Assembly: GCF_015278255.1 (NCBI RefSeq)
Contig: NZ_JADIJC010000011.1
Span: 1 to 64,000, forward strand
Direction: 5' to 3'
DNA: 64,000 nucleotides
Source of the DNA: Microbacterium hibisci
GTDB taxonomy: Bacteria > Actinomycetota > Actinomycetes > Actinomycetales > Microbacteriaceae
Both the position numbers and the translations under genes were made by a program. Of this stretch, positions 44,995-54,650 are shown piece by piece (the stretch's first letter is position 1; the number at the start of each line of letters is the position of its first letter). The notes below the pieces were generated by a model. The model was given only the letters and a program-made list of their open reading frames with translations, did not search any database and was not told the origin of the DNA.

Positions 44995-45834
44995 ATGGCT
45001 ATTCGCAAGTACAAGCCCACGACCCCGGGTCGCCGCGGCTCGTCGGTGGCCGACTTCGCCGAGATCACCCGATCGACGCCCGAGAAGTCGCTCCTCCGCC
45101 CGCTCAGCAAGACCGGTGGCCGCAACAACCAGGGCCGCATCACCACCCGCCACATCGGCGGTGGCCACAAGCGTCAGTACCGCGTCATCGACTTCCGTCG
45201 CAACGACAAGGACGGCATCAACGCCAAGGTCGCTCACATCGAGTACGACCCCAACCGCACCGCGCGCATCGCGCTCCTGCACTACTTCGACGGCGAGAAG
45301 CGCTACATCATCGCGCCGAACAAGCTGGCGCAGGGCGACATCGTCGAGTCGGGTCCGTCGGCCGACATCAAGCCGGGCAACAACCTGCCGCTGAAGAACA
45401 TCCCCACCGGTACCGTGATCCACGCGATCGAGCTCCGCCCCGGCGGCGGCGCGAAGCTGGCCCGTTCGGCCGGTGCGTCGGTGCGCCTCGTGGCGAAGGA
45501 CGGCCCTTACGCCCAGCTGCGTCTGCCCTCGGGCGAGATCCGCAACGTCGACGCGCGCTGCCGCGCGACCGTCGGCGAGGTCGGCAACGCCGAGCAGTCG
45601 AACATCAACTGGGGCAAGGCCGGCCGCAACCGCTGGAAGGGCATCCGCCCGACCGTCCGCGGTGTCGCGATGAACCCGGTCGACCACCCGCATGGTGGTG
45701 GTGAGGGCAAGACGTCCGGTGGTCGTCACCCCGTTTCGCCGTGGGGTCAGGCCGAGGGCCGCACCCGTCACGCGAACAAGGAAAGCGACAAGTACATCGT
45801 CCGTCGTCGCAACGCCGGCAAGAAGCGGAAGTAG
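44995..45834 (+). CDS. rplB: 50S ribosomal protein L2
   Basis: The protein has 279 residues, standard length. L2 is needed for subunit joining and peptidyl transferase assembly. The C-terminal motif [17 protein letters not shown], with the histidine implicated in activity, is intact, as is [20 protein letters not shown] near the N-terminus. ATG 44995 begins [13 protein letters not shown]. Confidence 0.97.
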   Translation: MAIRKYKPTTPGRRGSSVADFAEITRSTPEKSLLRPLSKTGGRNNQGRITTRHIGGGHKRQYRVIDFRRNDKDGINAKVAHIEYDPNRTARIALLHYFDGEKRYIIAPNKLAQGDIVESGPSADIKPGNNLPLKNIPTGTVIHAIELRPGGGAKLARSAGASVRLVAKDGPYAQLRLPSGEIRNVDARCRATVGEVGNAEQSNINWGKAGRNRWKGIRPTVRGVAMNPVDHPHGGGEGKTSGGRHPVSPWGQAEGRTRHANKESDKYIVRRRNAGKKRK

Positions 45835-45846
45835 GAGTAGAGGAAG

Positions 45847-46128
45847 ATGCCTCGCAGCCTTAAGAAGGGCCCCTTCGTCGACGAGCACCTGCTTCGCAAG
45901 GTCGTCGTCCAGAACGAAGCCGGCACCAAGAACGTCATCAAGACCTGGTCGCGCCGTTCGATGATCATCCCGGCCATGCTGGGTCACACCATCGCCGTGC
46001 ACGACGGTCGCAAGCACATCCCCGTGTTCGTGACCGAGACCATGGTCGGCCACAAGCTGGGCGAGTTCGCGCCCACCCGCACCTTCCGCGGCCACGTGAA
46101 GGACGACAAGAAGGGCCGCCGCCGCTGA
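45847..46128 (+). CDS. rpsS: 30S ribosomal protein S19
   Basis: The protein has 93 residues. S19 binds 16S rRNA in the head with S13. [18 protein letters not shown], the central [20 protein letters not shown] and [12 protein letters not shown] are all conserved. ATG 45847 follows AGAGGAAG. Spacing to rplV is 22 bases. Confidence 0.97.
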   Translation: MPRSLKKGPFVDEHLLRKVVVQNEAGTKNVIKTWSRRSMIIPAMLGHTIAVHDGRKHIPVFVTETMVGHKLGEFAPTRTFRGHVKDDKKGRRR

Positions 46129-46150
46129 CGCGGGGGCAGAGGAGAGAGAA

Positions 46151-46549
46151 ATGGTGGAGTCCATCGCACGCGTGCGACACATCCGCGTGACCCCTCAGAA
46201 GGCTCGTCGTGTCGTTGCGCTCATCAAGGGCAAGCAGGCTGAGGAGGCCCTGGCCATCCTCAAGTTCGCACCGCAGGGTGCGAGCGAGCCGATCTACAAG
46301 CTCGTCGCCTCGGCGATCGCGAACGCTCGCGTGAAGGCCGACAAGGACGGCGAGTACCTGGACGAGCAGGACCTGTACGTGAAGAACGCGTACGTCGACG
46401 AGGGCACGACGCTCAAGCGTTTCCAGCCTCGTGCGCAGGGTCGTGCGTTCCAGATCAAGAAGCGCACCAGCCACATCACCGTCGTGCTCTCGACCCCCGA
46501 GGTCGCGGAGACGGCGCCGGCTGCCAAGAGCAAGAAGGCGAGCAAGTAA
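46151..46549 (+). CDS. rplV: 50S ribosomal protein L22
   Basis: The protein has 132 residues, with an Ala/Lys C-terminal extension of about 20 residues ([13 protein letters not shown]). L22 lines the exit tunnel with L4. [14 protein letters not shown] and the beta-hairpin region [19 protein letters not shown] are conserved. The stop shares a base with the rpsC start (TAATG). Confidence 0.96.
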   Translation: MVESIARVRHIRVTPQKARRVVALIKGKQAEEALAILKFAPQGASEPIYKLVASAIANARVKADKDGEYLDEQDLYVKNAYVDEGTTLKRFQPRAQGRAFQIKKRTSHITVVLSTPEVAETAPAAKSKKASK

Positions 46550-47331
46550 TGGGACAGAAGGTCAACCCGTACGGCTTCCGCCTCGGCATCACCACGGACC
46601 ACGTGTCGCGTTGGTTCTCGGACTCGACGAAGCCCGGACAGCGCTACGCCGACTACGTGGCCGAGGACATCCGGATCCGCAAGCTTCTGCAGACGCAGCT
46701 CGACCGGGCCGGCGTCAGCAACATCGAGATCGAGCGCACCCGTGACCGCGTTCGCGTCGACATCCACACCGCCCGTCCGGGCATCGTGATCGGTCGCCGC
46801 GGCGCCGAGGCCGAGCGCATCCGCGCCGACCTCGAGAAGCTCACCGGCAAGCAGATCCAGCTGAACATCCTCGAGGTCAAGAACCCCGAGGCCGACGCCC
46901 AGCTCGTCGCGCAGGGCATCGCCGAGCAGCTCACCGCTCGTGTGGCGTTCCGCCGCGCGATGCGCAAGGGGCTGCAGGGCGCGCAGCGCGCCGGCGCCAA
47001 GGGCGTCCGCATCCAGGTCTCCGGCCGCCTCGGCGGCGCCGAGATGAGCCGCTCGGAGTTCTACCGCGAGGGTCGTGTGCCGCTGCACACGCTGCGCGCG
47101 AACATCGACTACGGCTTCTACGAGGCGAAGACCACCTTCGGCCGCATCGGCGTGAAGGTCTGGATCTACAAGGGCGACCTGACCAACAAGGAGCTCGCTC
47201 GCGAGCAGGCCAACGCGCCGAAGTCCGACCGTCGTCGTGACGACCGTCGTGGCGGCCCGCGTGGCGACCGCGGCGAGCGTGGCGGCGAGCGCCGCAACGA
47301 GGCCCCCGTGGCAGAAGGAGCGTCGGCGTAA
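46549..47331 (+). CDS. rpsC: 30S ribosomal protein S3
   Basis: The protein has 260 residues, with a C-terminal Arg/Gly/Asp-rich tail of about 45 residues after the usual end. S3 forms part of the mRNA entry site and has helicase activity with S4 and S5. The KH-type domain has [20 protein letters not shown]. It starts on the TAATG overlap with rplV and ends on TAATG with rplP, so translation is coupled on both sides. Confidence 0.97.
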   Translation: MGQKVNPYGFRLGITTDHVSRWFSDSTKPGQRYADYVAEDIRIRKLLQTQLDRAGVSNIEIERTRDRVRVDIHTARPGIVIGRRGAEAERIRADLEKLTGKQIQLNILEVKNPEADAQLVAQGIAEQLTARVAFRRAMRKGLQGAQRAGAKGVRIQVSGRLGGAEMSRSEFYREGRVPLHTLRANIDYGFYEAKTTFGRIGVKVWIYKGDLTNKELAREQANAPKSDRRRDDRRGGPRGDRGERGGERRNEAPVAEGASA

Positions 47332-47750
47332 TGCTCATCCCCCGCAAGGTCAAGTACCGCAAGCAGCACCACCCCGGCCGTTCGGGCCAGGCCACCGGTG
47401 GCACCAAGGTGTCGTTCGGTGAGTTCGGCATCCAGGCCCTCACGCCCGCTTACGTGACGAACCGTCAGATCGAGTCCGCTCGTATCGCGATGACCCGTCA
47501 CATCAAGCGTGGCGGCAAGGTGTGGATCAACATCTACCCCGACCGTCCGCTCACGAAGAAGCCGGCCGAAACCCGCATGGGTTCCGGTAAGGGTTCGCCC
47601 GAGTGGTGGGTCGCAAACGTCAAGCCGGGTCGCGTCCTCTTCGAGGTCGCCGGCGTCAACGAGGAACTCGCTCGTGAGGCCCTGACCCGTGCCATCCACA
47701 AGCTGCCTCTCAAGGCACGCATCATCAAGCGCGAGGAGGGCGACGCGTAA
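47331..47750 (+). CDS. rplP: 50S ribosomal protein L16
   Basis: The protein has 139 residues. L16 contacts A-site tRNA and helps organise the 50S late in assembly. It begins [18 protein letters not shown] and carries [25 protein letters not shown] (split here), the region around the commonly hydroxylated arginine. Both ends are TAATG overlaps with rpsC and rpmC. Confidence 0.97.
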   Translation: MLIPRKVKYRKQHHPGRSGQATGGTKVSFGEFGIQALTPAYVTNRQIESARIAMTRHIKRGGKVWINIYPDRPLTKKPAETRMGSGKGSPEWWVANVKPGRVLFEVAGVNEELAREALTRAIHKLPLKARIIKREEGDA

Positions 47751-48064
47751 TGGCGATCGGCACCAAGACGCTCGCCCCGAGCGAGCTCGACACGTTCGAA
47801 GACCAGCGCCTCGTCGAGGAGCTGCGCAAGGCCAAGGAAGAGCTGTTCAACCTGCGCTTCCAGTCGGCCACCGGCCAGCTCGAGAGCCACGGCCGCATCC
47901 GCGCCGTCAAGCGTGACATCGCGCGGCTCTACACCGTGATCCGCGAGCGCGAGCTCGGCATCCGTGCCACGCCCGCTCCGCTGGAGACGGCGACGAAGGC
48001 GAAGAAGACCAAGGCCAAGAAGGCGGACGCCGCTGACGAGGCCGTGAAGGAAGAGGCCGAGTGA
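47750..48064 (+). CDS. rpmC: 50S ribosomal protein L29 with long C-terminal tail
   Basis: The protein has 104 residues. The L29 core (about residues 12-75, with [21 protein letters not shown] and [14 protein letters not shown]) is followed by a 30-residue Lys/Ala/Glu tail, so it is longer than the usual 60-80. L29 is a tunnel-exit protein that helps dock SRP and trigger factor. Such tails are common in high-GC actinobacteria. It is coupled to rpsQ by TGATG. Confidence 0.95.
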   Translation: MAIGTKTLAPSELDTFEDQRLVEELRKAKEELFNLRFQSATGQLESHGRIRAVKRDIARLYTVIRERELGIRATPAPLETATKAKKTKAKKADAADEAVKEEAE

Positions 48065-48378
48065 TGGCTGACAAGAAGCAGGCCGCAGAGGTCGAGCACG
48101 GCGAGCACGACGTTCGCGACGCCGACGCCCGCGGTTACCGCAAGGCCCGCCGCGGCTACGTCGTCAGCGACAAGATGGACAAGACCATCGTCGTCGAGGT
48201 CGAGGACCGCGTGAAGCACCCGCTCTACGGCAAGGTCATCCGCCGCACCTCCAAGGTGAAGGCGCACGACGAGGGCAACACTGCCGGCATCGGCGACCTC
48301 GTGCTCATCAACGAGACCCGCCCGCTGAGCGCCACCAAGCGCTGGCGTCTGGTCGAGATCCTGGAGAAGGCCAAGTGA
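48064..48378 (+). CDS. rpsQ: 30S ribosomal protein S17
   Basis: The protein has 104 residues. A charged N-terminal extension of about 25 residues precedes the OB-fold core [20 protein letters not shown] and [18 protein letters not shown]17 is a primary binding protein of the 5' domain of 16S rRNA. ATG 48064 shares a base with the rpmC stop; the stop overlaps the rplN start (GTGA). Confidence 0.96.
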   Translation: MADKKQAAEVEHGEHDVRDADARGYRKARRGYVVSDKMDKTIVVEVEDRVKHPLYGKVIRRTSKVKAHDEGNTAGIGDLVLINETRPLSATKRWRLVEILEKAK

Positions 48379-48743
48379 TTCAGAACGAGTCCCGCCTCAA
48401 GGTCGCCGACAACACGGGCGCCAAGGAGCTGCTCACCATCCGCGTTCTCGGCGGCTCGAACCGCCGCTACGCCGGTCTGGGTGACATCATCGTGGCGACC
48501 GTCAAGGACGCGATCCCGGGTGGAAACGTCAAGAAGGGCGACGTGGTCAAGGCCGTCGTCGTCCGCACCGTCAAGCAGACCCGTCGTGCCGACGGTTCCT
48601 ACATCAAGTTCGACGAGAACGCCGCCGTCATCCTGAAGAACGACGGGGAGCCCCGCGGCACCCGCATCTTCGGCCCGGTCGGTCGTGAGCTTCGCGACAA
48701 GAAGTTCATGAAGATCGTCTCGCTCGCACCGGAGGTGATCTGA
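48375..48743 (+). CDS. rplN: 50S ribosomal protein L14
   Basis: The protein has 122 residues. L14 lies at the subunit interface and contacts the 30S. It begins [19 protein letters not shown] and keeps [20 protein letters not shown] and [20 protein letters not shown]. The GTG start overlaps the rpsQ stop. This is where the spc-type gene order begins. Confidence 0.97.
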   Translation: MIQNESRLKVADNTGAKELLTIRVLGGSNRRYAGLGDIIVATVKDAIPGGNVKKGDVVKAVVVRTVKQTRRADGSYIKFDENAAVILKNDGEPRGTRIFGPVGRELRDKKFMKIVSLAPEVI

Positions 48744-48747
48744 CCTC

Positions 48748-49107
48748 ATGGCCAAGATCAAGAAGGGTGACCTGGTTCAGGTCATCACGGGCAAGAAGCA
48801 GGACAAGGGCGGCGACCGCGGCAAGCAGGGCAAGGTCCTCGAGGTCCTGTCCGAGCAGAACCGCGTCATCGTCGAGGGCGTGAACTACGTCACGAAGCAC
48901 AACCGCGTCGGCCAGTCGCAGCGCGGCACCAAGACCGGTGGCATCGAGACGATGGAAGCCCCCATCCACATCTCCAACGTCCAGATCGTCGACCCCTCGA
49001 CCAAGAAGCCGACCCGCGTCGGCCACCGTGTCGAGGAGCAGACGAAGGACGGCGTGAAGCGCAACGTCCGCGTGCGCTACGCGAAGAAGTCAGGCAAGGA
49101 CCTCTGA
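48748..49107 (+). CDS. rplX: 50S ribosomal protein L24
   Basis: The protein has 119 residues. L24 starts 50S assembly by binding the 5' end of 23S rRNA. The KOW segment [20 protein letters not shown] and [20 protein letters not shown] are conserved. ATG 48748 comes four bases after the rplN stop, and rplE starts two bases after its own. Confidence 0.96.
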   Translation: MAKIKKGDLVQVITGKKQDKGGDRGKQGKVLEVLSEQNRVIVEGVNYVTKHNRVGQSQRGTKTGGIETMEAPIHISNVQIVDPSTKKPTRVGHRVEEQTKDGVKRNVRVRYAKKSGKDL

Positions 49108-49109
49108 AC

Positions 49110-49700
49110 ATGAGCACCACCACTGCCGTGGAGGCTGGCAAGATCCAGCCCCGCCTGAAGCAGAAGTACAACGGCGAGATCAAGAAGGCTCTGCAGGACG
49201 AGTTCGGCTACCCGAACGTCATGCAGATCCCCGGCCTGGTCAAGGTCGTCGTGAACACCGGTGTCGGCGAGGCCGCTCGCGACAGCAAGGTGATCGATGG
49301 CGCGGTCGACGACCTCACCAAGATCACCGGTCAGAAGCCGGTCGTGACGAAGGCCCGCAAGTCCATCGCGCAGTTCAAGCTGCGTGAGGGCCAGGCCATC
49401 GGCGCGCACGTCACCCTCCGTGGCGACCGCGCGTGGGAGTTCATCGACCGCCTCGTCAACCTCGCTCTGCCCCGCATCCGCGACTTCCGCGGCCTCTCGG
49501 GCAAGCAGTTCGACGGTCACGGCAACTACACCTTCGGTCTCCAGGAGCAGTCCGTGTTCCACGAGATCAACCAGGACAAGATCGACCGCGTCCGCGGCTT
49601 CGACATCACCATCGTGACGTCGGCGAAGACGGATGCCGAGGGCCGCGCTCTCCTGCGCGCCCTGGGCTTCCCGTTCAAGGCCGACGACGCGCAGGCGTAA
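49110..49700 (+). CDS. rplE: 50S ribosomal protein L5
   Basis: The protein has 196 residues. L5 belongs to the central protuberance and contacts 5S rRNA and P-site tRNA. It shows [40 protein letters not shown] and [20 protein letters not shown]. In many bacteria rpsN follows; here a hairpin and 151 bases separate it from rpsH. Confidence 0.97.
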   Translation: MSTTTAVEAGKIQPRLKQKYNGEIKKALQDEFGYPNVMQIPGLVKVVVNTGVGEAARDSKVIDGAVDDLTKITGQKPVVTKARKSIAQFKLREGQAIGAHVTLRGDRAWEFIDRLVNLALPRIRDFRGLSGKQFDGHGNYTFGLQEQSVFHEINQDKIDRVRGFDITIVTSAKTDAEGRALLRALGFPFKADDAQA

Positions 49701-49709
49701 TTCCTGAAC

Positions 49710-49749
49710 GGATGCCGCGACCGGCGCTGAAGCGGCGGTCGCGGCATCC
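49710..49749 (+). terminator. GGATGCC-type hairpin between rplE and rpsH
   Basis: GGATGCCGCGACCG (49710-49723) pairs perfectly with 49736-49749 around a 12-base loop. No T-run follows. It may attenuate transcription inside the spc block. The remaining 100 bases before rpsH are AT-richer, with no gene. Confidence 0.55.
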
Positions 49750-49851
49750 CCACACCAGCAACTGAATACCGCCACAACTGAATACGGAAATCATGGAAGG
49801 TCGTCTGGCGTGTAACGGCAGCCGATACCTCGTGAACAAAGGAATCAAGAA

Positions 49852-50250
49852 ATGACAATGACAGACCCGGTCGCAGACATGCTGACCCGTCTGCGCAACG
49901 CGAACTCGGCGCACCACGACTCCGTGTCGCTGCCGAGCTCCAAGCTCAAGACCCACATCGCCGAGATCCTCAAGCAGGAGGGCTACATCTCCTCCTGGGA
50001 GGTCAGCGACGCCCGCGTCGGCTCGACCCTCACGCTGACGCTCAAGTACGGCCCGAACCGCGAGCGGTCGATCGCCGGCATCAAGCGCGTCTCGAAGCCC
50101 GGTCTCCGCGTGTACGCGAAGTCGACCGAGATCCCCCGTGTCCTCGGCGGGCTCGGCGTCGCCATCCTGTCCACCTCCTCTGGCCTCCTCACGGACCGCC
50201 AGGCCGAGCAGAAGGGCGTGGGTGGGGAAGTCCTCGCCTACGTGTGGTGA
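49852..50250 (+). CDS. rpsH: 30S ribosomal protein S8
   Basis: The protein has 132 residues. S8 binds the central domain of 16S rRNA and represses the spc operon in E. coli. It shows [20 protein letters not shown] and the C-terminal signature [23 protein letters not shown] 49852 follows AAAGGAA. rplF starts six bases after its stop. Confidence 0.97.
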   Translation: MTMTDPVADMLTRLRNANSAHHDSVSLPSSKLKTHIAEILKQEGYISSWEVSDARVGSTLTLTLKYGPNRERSIAGIKRVSKPGLRVYAKSTEIPRVLGGLGVAILSTSSGLLTDRQAEQKGVGGEVLAYVW

Positions 50251-50256
50251 TCTGAC

Positions 50257-50793
50257 ATGTCGCGAATCGGTCGTCTCCCGATCGACATCCCCGCCGGCGT
50301 GACCGTCTCGGTCGAGGGCCAGGATGTCGCCGTCAAGGGCCCCAAGGGCGAGCTGACGCTCACCGTGGCCCGTCCCATCGAAGTCAAGGTCGAGGACAGC
50401 CAGGTCGTCGTGACCCGTCCCGACGACGAGCGCGCTTCGCGTTCGCTCCACGGCCTGACCCGCACGCTCATCAACAACAACATCATCGGTGTCACCCAGG
50501 GCTACTCCAAGGGTCTCGAGGTCGTCGGCACGGGTTACCGCGTCGCGCAGAAGGGCACGTCGGTCGAGTTCGCCCTCGGCTTCTCGCACCCCGTCCTCGT
50601 CGAGGCTCCTGCGGGCATCACCCTGACCGTCGAGGGCAACAACAAGCTCACGGTCTCGGGCATCGACAAGCAGGCTGTCGGCGAGGCCGCGGCCAACATC
50701 CGCAAGATCCGCAAGCCCGAGCCGTACAAGGGCAAGGGTGTGCGCTACGCCGGCGAGGTCGTTCGGCGCAAGGCCGGAAAGGCTGGTAAGTAA
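50257..50793 (+). CDS. rplF: 50S ribosomal protein L6
   Basis: The protein has 178 residues. L6 lies near the factor-binding site of the 50S subunit. It begins [20 protein letters not shown] and ends with the signature [23 protein letters not shown] 50257 was chosen. rplR follows within two bases. Confidence 0.97.
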   Translation: MSRIGRLPIDIPAGVTVSVEGQDVAVKGPKGELTLTVARPIEVKVEDSQVVVTRPDDERASRSLHGLTRTLINNNIIGVTQGYSKGLEVVGTGYRVAQKGTSVEFALGFSHPVLVEAPAGITLTVEGNNKLTVSGIDKQAVGEAAANIRKIRKPEPYKGKGVRYAGEVVRRKAGKAGK

Positions 50794-50795
50794 CC

Positions 50796-51155
50796 ATGGC
50801 TGTGAAGTCGAAGTCCGACGCGCGCGCGCGTCGTCACGCCCGCCTTCGCAAGAAGGTCGTCGGCACGCCCGAGCGTCCCCGCCTGGTCGTCACGCGCTCG
50901 TCGCGTCACGTGTTCGTGCAGCTCGTCGACGACAGCAAGGGCCACACAGTGGCCTCCGCTTCGACGCTCGAGACCGACCTTCGTGCGTCCGACGCTGACA
51001 AGACCGCCAAGGCCCGCAAGGTCGGCGAGCTCCTCGCCGAGCGCGCCAAGGCCGCCGGCGTCTCGGACGTCGTGTTCGACCGTGGCGGCAACCGCTACGC
51101 GGGCCGTGTCGCGGCGATCGCCGACGGCGCCCGCGAGGGAGGTCTGAACCTGTGA
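50796..51155 (+). CDS. rplR: 50S ribosomal protein L18
   Basis: The protein has 119 residues. L18 binds 5S rRNA with L5 and brings it to the 50S. It shows [20 protein letters not shown] and the C-terminal [20 protein letters not shown]. The stop overlaps the GTG start of rpsE. Confidence 0.97.
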   Translation: MAVKSKSDARARRHARLRKKVVGTPERPRLVVTRSSRHVFVQLVDDSKGHTVASASTLETDLRASDADKTAKARKVGELLAERAKAAGVSDVVFDRGGNRYAGRVAAIADGAREGGLNL

Positions 51156-51841
51156 GTGACAACAAGGAGAACATCGTGACCGAGCAGGCTGCTGCCGAGG
51201 CCCAGGCCCCGGCTGCCGAAGCGCCCGCCGAGCGCGAGCGCGAGCCGCGTCGCGGTGGCCGCGAGCGCAACCAGACCCGCGGTGACCGCGGTGGTCGCGA
51301 CCGCAACGAGAGCCAGTTCCTCGAGCGCGTCGTCACCATCAACCGCGTGTCGAAGGTCGTCAAGGGTGGTCGTCGCTTCAGCTTCACCGCGCTCGTGGTC
51401 GTCGGTGACGGCAACGGTGTGGTGGGCGTCGGCTACGGCAAGGCCCGCGAGGTGCCGCTGGCGATCTCGAAGGGTGTCGAAGAGGCCAAGCGCAACTTCT
51501 TCCGTGTGCCGCGCGTCGGCTCGACCATCCCGCACCCGGTGCAGGGTGAGGCCGCTGCCGGTGTGGTGCTCCTGCGCCCCGCCGCAGCCGGTACCGGTGT
51601 CATCGCCGGTGGCCCGGTGCGTGCCGTGCTCGAGTGCGCCGGCATCCACGACGTGCTGTCGAAGTCGCTCGGCTCGTCGAACACGATCAACATCGTCCAC
51701 GCGACGGTGGAGGCCCTGAAGCAGCTCGAGGAGCCCCGTGCGGTCGCCGCGCGTCGTGGCCTCGACTTCGACCAGGTCGCCCCCGCCCGTCTCGTCCGTG
51801 CCGAGGCTGAGGCCGCGGCCGCTGCGAAGGCAGGTGTCTGA
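51152..51841 (+). CDS. rpsE: 30S ribosomal protein S5
   Basis: The protein has 229 residues, with an Ala/Glu/Arg-rich N-terminal extension of about 55 residues before [21 protein letters not shown]5 affects decoding accuracy and mRNA unwinding. The signature [20 protein letters not shown] and the C-terminal [16 protein letters not shown] are present. Two GTG starts compete: 51152, coupled to rplR and preceded by GGGAGGT, and 51176, preceded by AAGGAGA with six bases of spacing. The second would give 221 residues. Confidence 0.95.
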   Translation: MSDNKENIVTEQAAAEAQAPAAEAPAEREREPRRGGRERNQTRGDRGGRDRNESQFLERVVTINRVSKVVKGGRRFSFTALVVVGDGNGVVGVGYGKAREVPLAISKGVEEAKRNFFRVPRVGSTIPHPVQGEAAAGVVLLRPAAAGTGVIAGGPVRAVLECAGIHDVLSKSLGSSNTINIVHATVEALKQLEEPRAVAARRGLDFDQVAPARLVRAEAEAAAAAKAGV

Positions 51842-52026
51842 TGGCTGCGCGTCTGAAGGTCACGCAGGTCAAGTCCAAGGTGAGCGAGAAGCAGAACCAG
51901 CGCGACACGCTGCGTTCGCTCGGTCTGAAGCGGATCGGCGACTCGGTCGTCCGTCCCGACGACGCGCAGACGCGCGGTTACGTCCGGACCGTCGCGCACC
52001 TCGTGAAGGTTGAGGAGATCGACTGA
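51841..52026 (+). CDS. rpmD: 50S ribosomal protein L30
   Basis: The protein has 61 residues, normal for L30. It shows [20 protein letters not shown] and [17 protein letters not shown]30 is a peripheral 50S protein near 5S rRNA. Both ends are TGATG overlaps, with rpsE before and rplO after. Confidence 0.95.
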   Translation: MAARLKVTQVKSKVSEKQNQRDTLRSLGLKRIGDSVVRPDDAQTRGYVRTVAHLVKVEEID

Positions 52027-52634
52027 TGGCTGAGAAGGCCGAGAAGAACGAGGCCGTCGAGGCCGAGAAGGCGCCGAAGAAGGCCGCTGCCCCTAAGAAG
52101 GCCGCTGCCGACAAGGCTCCCGCCAAGGCTGAGAAGGCTGCGCCCAAGAAGGCTGCCACCAAGGCCGCCCCGAAGAAGGACGTCCCGGCTTCGCGCCCGG
52201 GCGTGCTGAAGGTGCACCACCTGCGTCCGGTCCCCGGCGCCAACACCGCCAAGACCCGCGTGGGTCGCGGTGAGGGCTCGAAGGGCAAGACCGCGGGCCG
52301 TGGCACCAAGGGCACGAAGGCCCGCTACCAGGTCAAGGTCGGCTTCGAGGGTGGGCAGATGCCGCTGCACATGCGCACCCCGAAGCTCCGTGGCTTCAAG
52401 AACCCGTTCCGCGTCGAGTACCAGGTCGTGAACCTGGACAAGCTCGCGGAGCTGTACCCGGCCGGTGGCGACGTCACCGTGGGCGACCTCGTCGCCAAGG
52501 GTGCGGTGCGCAAGAACGAGAAGGTCAAGGTGCTGGGCACCGGCGACATCTCGGTGAAGCTCAACGTGTCGGTCGACAAGGTCTCGGCGTCCGCCGAGCA
52601 GAAGATCGTCGCCGCGGGCGGCGCCGTCAAGTAA
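52026..52634 (+). CDS. rplO: 50S ribosomal protein L15 with Lys/Ala-rich N-terminal extension
   Basis: The protein has 202 residues, against about 145-150 for typical L15. The first 56 or so residues are Ala/Lys/Pro/Glu repeats of the PKKAA kind, like histone H1-type tails. The L15 core follows ([39 protein letters not shown]) and is complete. The ATG shares a base with the rpmD stop, so the extension is translated unless an internal start is used. L15 is a late 50S assembly protein. A strong hairpin separates it from secY. Confidence 0.94.
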   Translation: MAEKAEKNEAVEAEKAPKKAAAPKKAAADKAPAKAEKAAPKKAATKAAPKKDVPASRPGVLKVHHLRPVPGANTAKTRVGRGEGSKGKTAGRGTKGTKARYQVKVGFEGGQMPLHMRTPKLRGFKNPFRVEYQVVNLDKLAELYPAGGDVTVGDLVAKGAVRKNEKVKVLGTGDISVKLNVSVDKVSASAEQKIVAAGGAVK

Positions 52635-52643
52635 TACGCGCAC

Positions 52644-52675
52644 AGTGGGGGTCGGAGCTTGCTCCGGCCCCCACT
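52644..52675 (+). terminator. hairpin between rplO and secY
   Basis: AGTGGGGGTCGGAG (52644-52657) pairs with 52662-52675 around CTTG, with one wobble pair, then GGGTT. It may act as a terminator or attenuator that separates secY output from ribosomal protein output. Confidence 0.65.
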
Positions 52676-52734
52676 GGGTTACCCTGGACGCTGGCACGTC
52701 GTATGTGCCGACGCCCCCTCTTGGAGGAATCCTC

Positions 52735-54057
52735 TTGTTCAGCGCCATCGCGCGGATCTTCCGCACACCCGACCTCCGGCGGAAGATCGCATTCACCCTG
52801 GCGATCATCGCCCTGTACCGCTTCGGCGCGCACGTCCCGGCGCCGTTCGTCGACTTCCCCAACGTCCAGTCGTGTCTGCGGCAGTCGGCGGGTACCGAGG
52901 GTCTGCTCTCGCTGGTCAACCTGTTCTCTGGCGGCGCTCTCCTGCAGCTGTCGATCTTCGCGCTCGGCGTCATGCCGTACATCACCGCGACGATCATCGT
53001 GCAGCTTCTCCGCGTGGTCATCCCGCACTTCGAGACCCTCTACAAGGAGGGCCAGGCGGGCCAGGCGAGGCTGACGCAGTACACGCGCTACCTGACGATC
53101 GCGCTGGCACTCCTCCAGTCGACCACCCTCGTCACCGTCGCCCGCAGCGGCCAGCTCTTCGGCACCACGGGCGTGCCCGAGTGCGAGAACCTCCTCACCA
53201 ACGACGTGTGGTGGGCGCAGCTGCTGATGATCATCACGATGACCGCCGGCACCGGCCTCATCATGTGGTTCGCCGAGCTCGTGACCGAGCGCGGCATCGG
53301 CAACGGCATGTCGCTCCTCATCTTCACCTCGATCGCCGCCGCCTTCCCCGCCTCGATGTGGGCGATCTGGCAGTCCAAGGGCTTCGAGGTCTTCCTGCTC
53401 GTCCTGGCCGTCGGCATCGTCGTCGTCGCGCTCGTGGTCTTCGTCGAGCAGTCGCAGCGCCGCATCCCGGTGCAGTACGCCAAGCGCATGGTCGGCCGTC
53501 GCACGTACGGCGGCACCAACACGTACATCCCGATCAAGGTGAACATGGCCGGTGTCGTGCCCGTCATCTTCGCCTCGTCGCTGCTGTACATCCCCGCGCT
53601 CATCGCGCAGTTCAACCAGCCGCAGGCGGGCGAGGATGTGCCGGCCTGGGTGGCGTGGATCCAGCTGTACCTCGTGCGCGGCGACCACCCGCTGTACATG
53701 GCGCTGTACTTCCTGCTCATCGTCGGCTTCACGTACTTCTACGTCGCGATCACGTTCAACCCGGTCGAGGTCGCCGACAACATGAAGAAGTACGGCGGCT
53801 TCATCCCCGGCATCCGCGCGGGTCGCCCCACGGCCGAGTACCTCGACTACGTACTCACGCGCATCACGCTGCCGGGCTCGATCTACCTCGGTCTGATCGC
53901 GCTCCTGCCGCTCATCGCCCTCGCGACGGTCGGCGCCAACCAGAACTTCCCGTTCGGCGGCGCCTCGATCCTCATCATCGTGGGTGTGGGTCTCGAGACG
54001 GTGAAGCAGATCGACGCGCAGCTCCAGCAGCGCCACTACGAAGGGCTTCTCCGATGA
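52735..54057 (+). CDS. secY: protein translocase subunit SecY
   Basis: The protein has 440 residues with ten membrane spans. SecY is the channel of the SecYEG translocon and would export the surface proteins and lipoproteins encoded here. FSAIARIFRTPDLRRKIAFT at the N-terminus, ALGVMPYITATIIVQLL and GRPTAEYLDYVLTRITLPG are conserved. The TTG start at 52735 was chosen because GGAGG lies seven bases upstream and longer frames read through the rplO hairpin. The stop overlaps adk (ATGA). Confidence 0.96.
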   Translation: MFSAIARIFRTPDLRRKIAFTLAIIALYRFGAHVPAPFVDFPNVQSCLRQSAGTEGLLSLVNLFSGGALLQLSIFALGVMPYITATIIVQLLRVVIPHFETLYKEGQAGQARLTQYTRYLTIALALLQSTTLVTVARSGQLFGTTGVPECENLLTNDVWWAQLLMIITMTAGTGLIMWFAELVTERGIGNGMSLLIFTSIAAAFPASMWAIWQSKGFEVFLLVLAVGIVVVALVVFVEQSQRRIPVQYAKRMVGRRTYGGTNTYIPIKVNMAGVVPVIFASSLLYIPALIAQFNQPQAGEDVPAWVAWIQLYLVRGDHPLYMALYFLLIVGFTYFYVAITFNPVEVADNMKKYGGFIPGIRAGRPTAEYLDYVLTRITLPGSIYLGLIALLPLIALATVGANQNFPFGGASILIIVGVGLETVKQIDAQLQQRHYEGLLR

Positions 54058-54647
54058 CCCGTCTTCTGATCATCGGCCCGCAGGGGTCGGGCAAGGGCAC
54101 GCAGGGCGTCCGCATCGCCGAGGCGTTCGGCATCCCCGCCGTCTCGACGGGCGACGTCTTCCGCGGCGCCGTCGCAGACGGCTCCGAGCTCGGCCAGCAG
54201 GTCAAGGCCATCATCGAGGCCGGCGATCTGGTCTCGGACGAGCTCACGAGCGCGGTCGTGCGCGACCGCCTGTCGCAGCAGGACGCCGCGGGCGGCTTCC
54301 TCCTCGACGGCTACCCGCGCAACGTCGCCCAGGTCATGCACCTCGACGAGTTCCTCGAGGGCCGCGACGAAGAGCTCGACGCCGTCATCGAGCTCGTGGT
54401 GCCGCGCGACGAGAGCATCGCGCGCATCGCGCGCCGCGCCGCCGAGCAGGGCCGCAGCGACGACACCGAAGAGGGGATCGCCAACCGCCTGGCGATCTAC
54501 GAGCGTGAGACCGCGCCGATCCTCGAGGTCTACCGCACGCGCGACCTCGTCGACCGCATCGACGGCGTGGGCTCGCTGGACGAGATCACCGACCGCATCA
54601 TCGCGTCGCTCGAGGCCCGTGGCCTCGGTCGCACCGCTGCGGCCTGA
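54054..54647 (+). CDS. adk: adenylate kinase, short type
   Basis: The protein has 197 residues. It converts ATP plus AMP to two ADP. The P-loop GPQGSGKGT (residues 8-16), the AMP-site segment STGDVFR and LDGYPRN are present. The LID is the short form without the zinc-finger insert (RRAAEQGRSDDTEEGIANRL), as in other actinobacteria. ATG 54054 overlaps the secY stop; map starts three bases after its stop. Confidence 0.96.
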   Translation: MTRLLIIGPQGSGKGTQGVRIAEAFGIPAVSTGDVFRGAVADGSELGQQVKAIIEAGDLVSDELTSAVVRDRLSQQDAAGGFLLDGYPRNVAQVMHLDEFLEGRDEELDAVIELVVPRDESIARIARRAAEQGRSDDTEEGIANRLAIYERETAPILEVYRTRDLVDRIDGVGSLDEITDRIIASLEARGLGRTAAA

Positions 54648-54650
54648 TCC

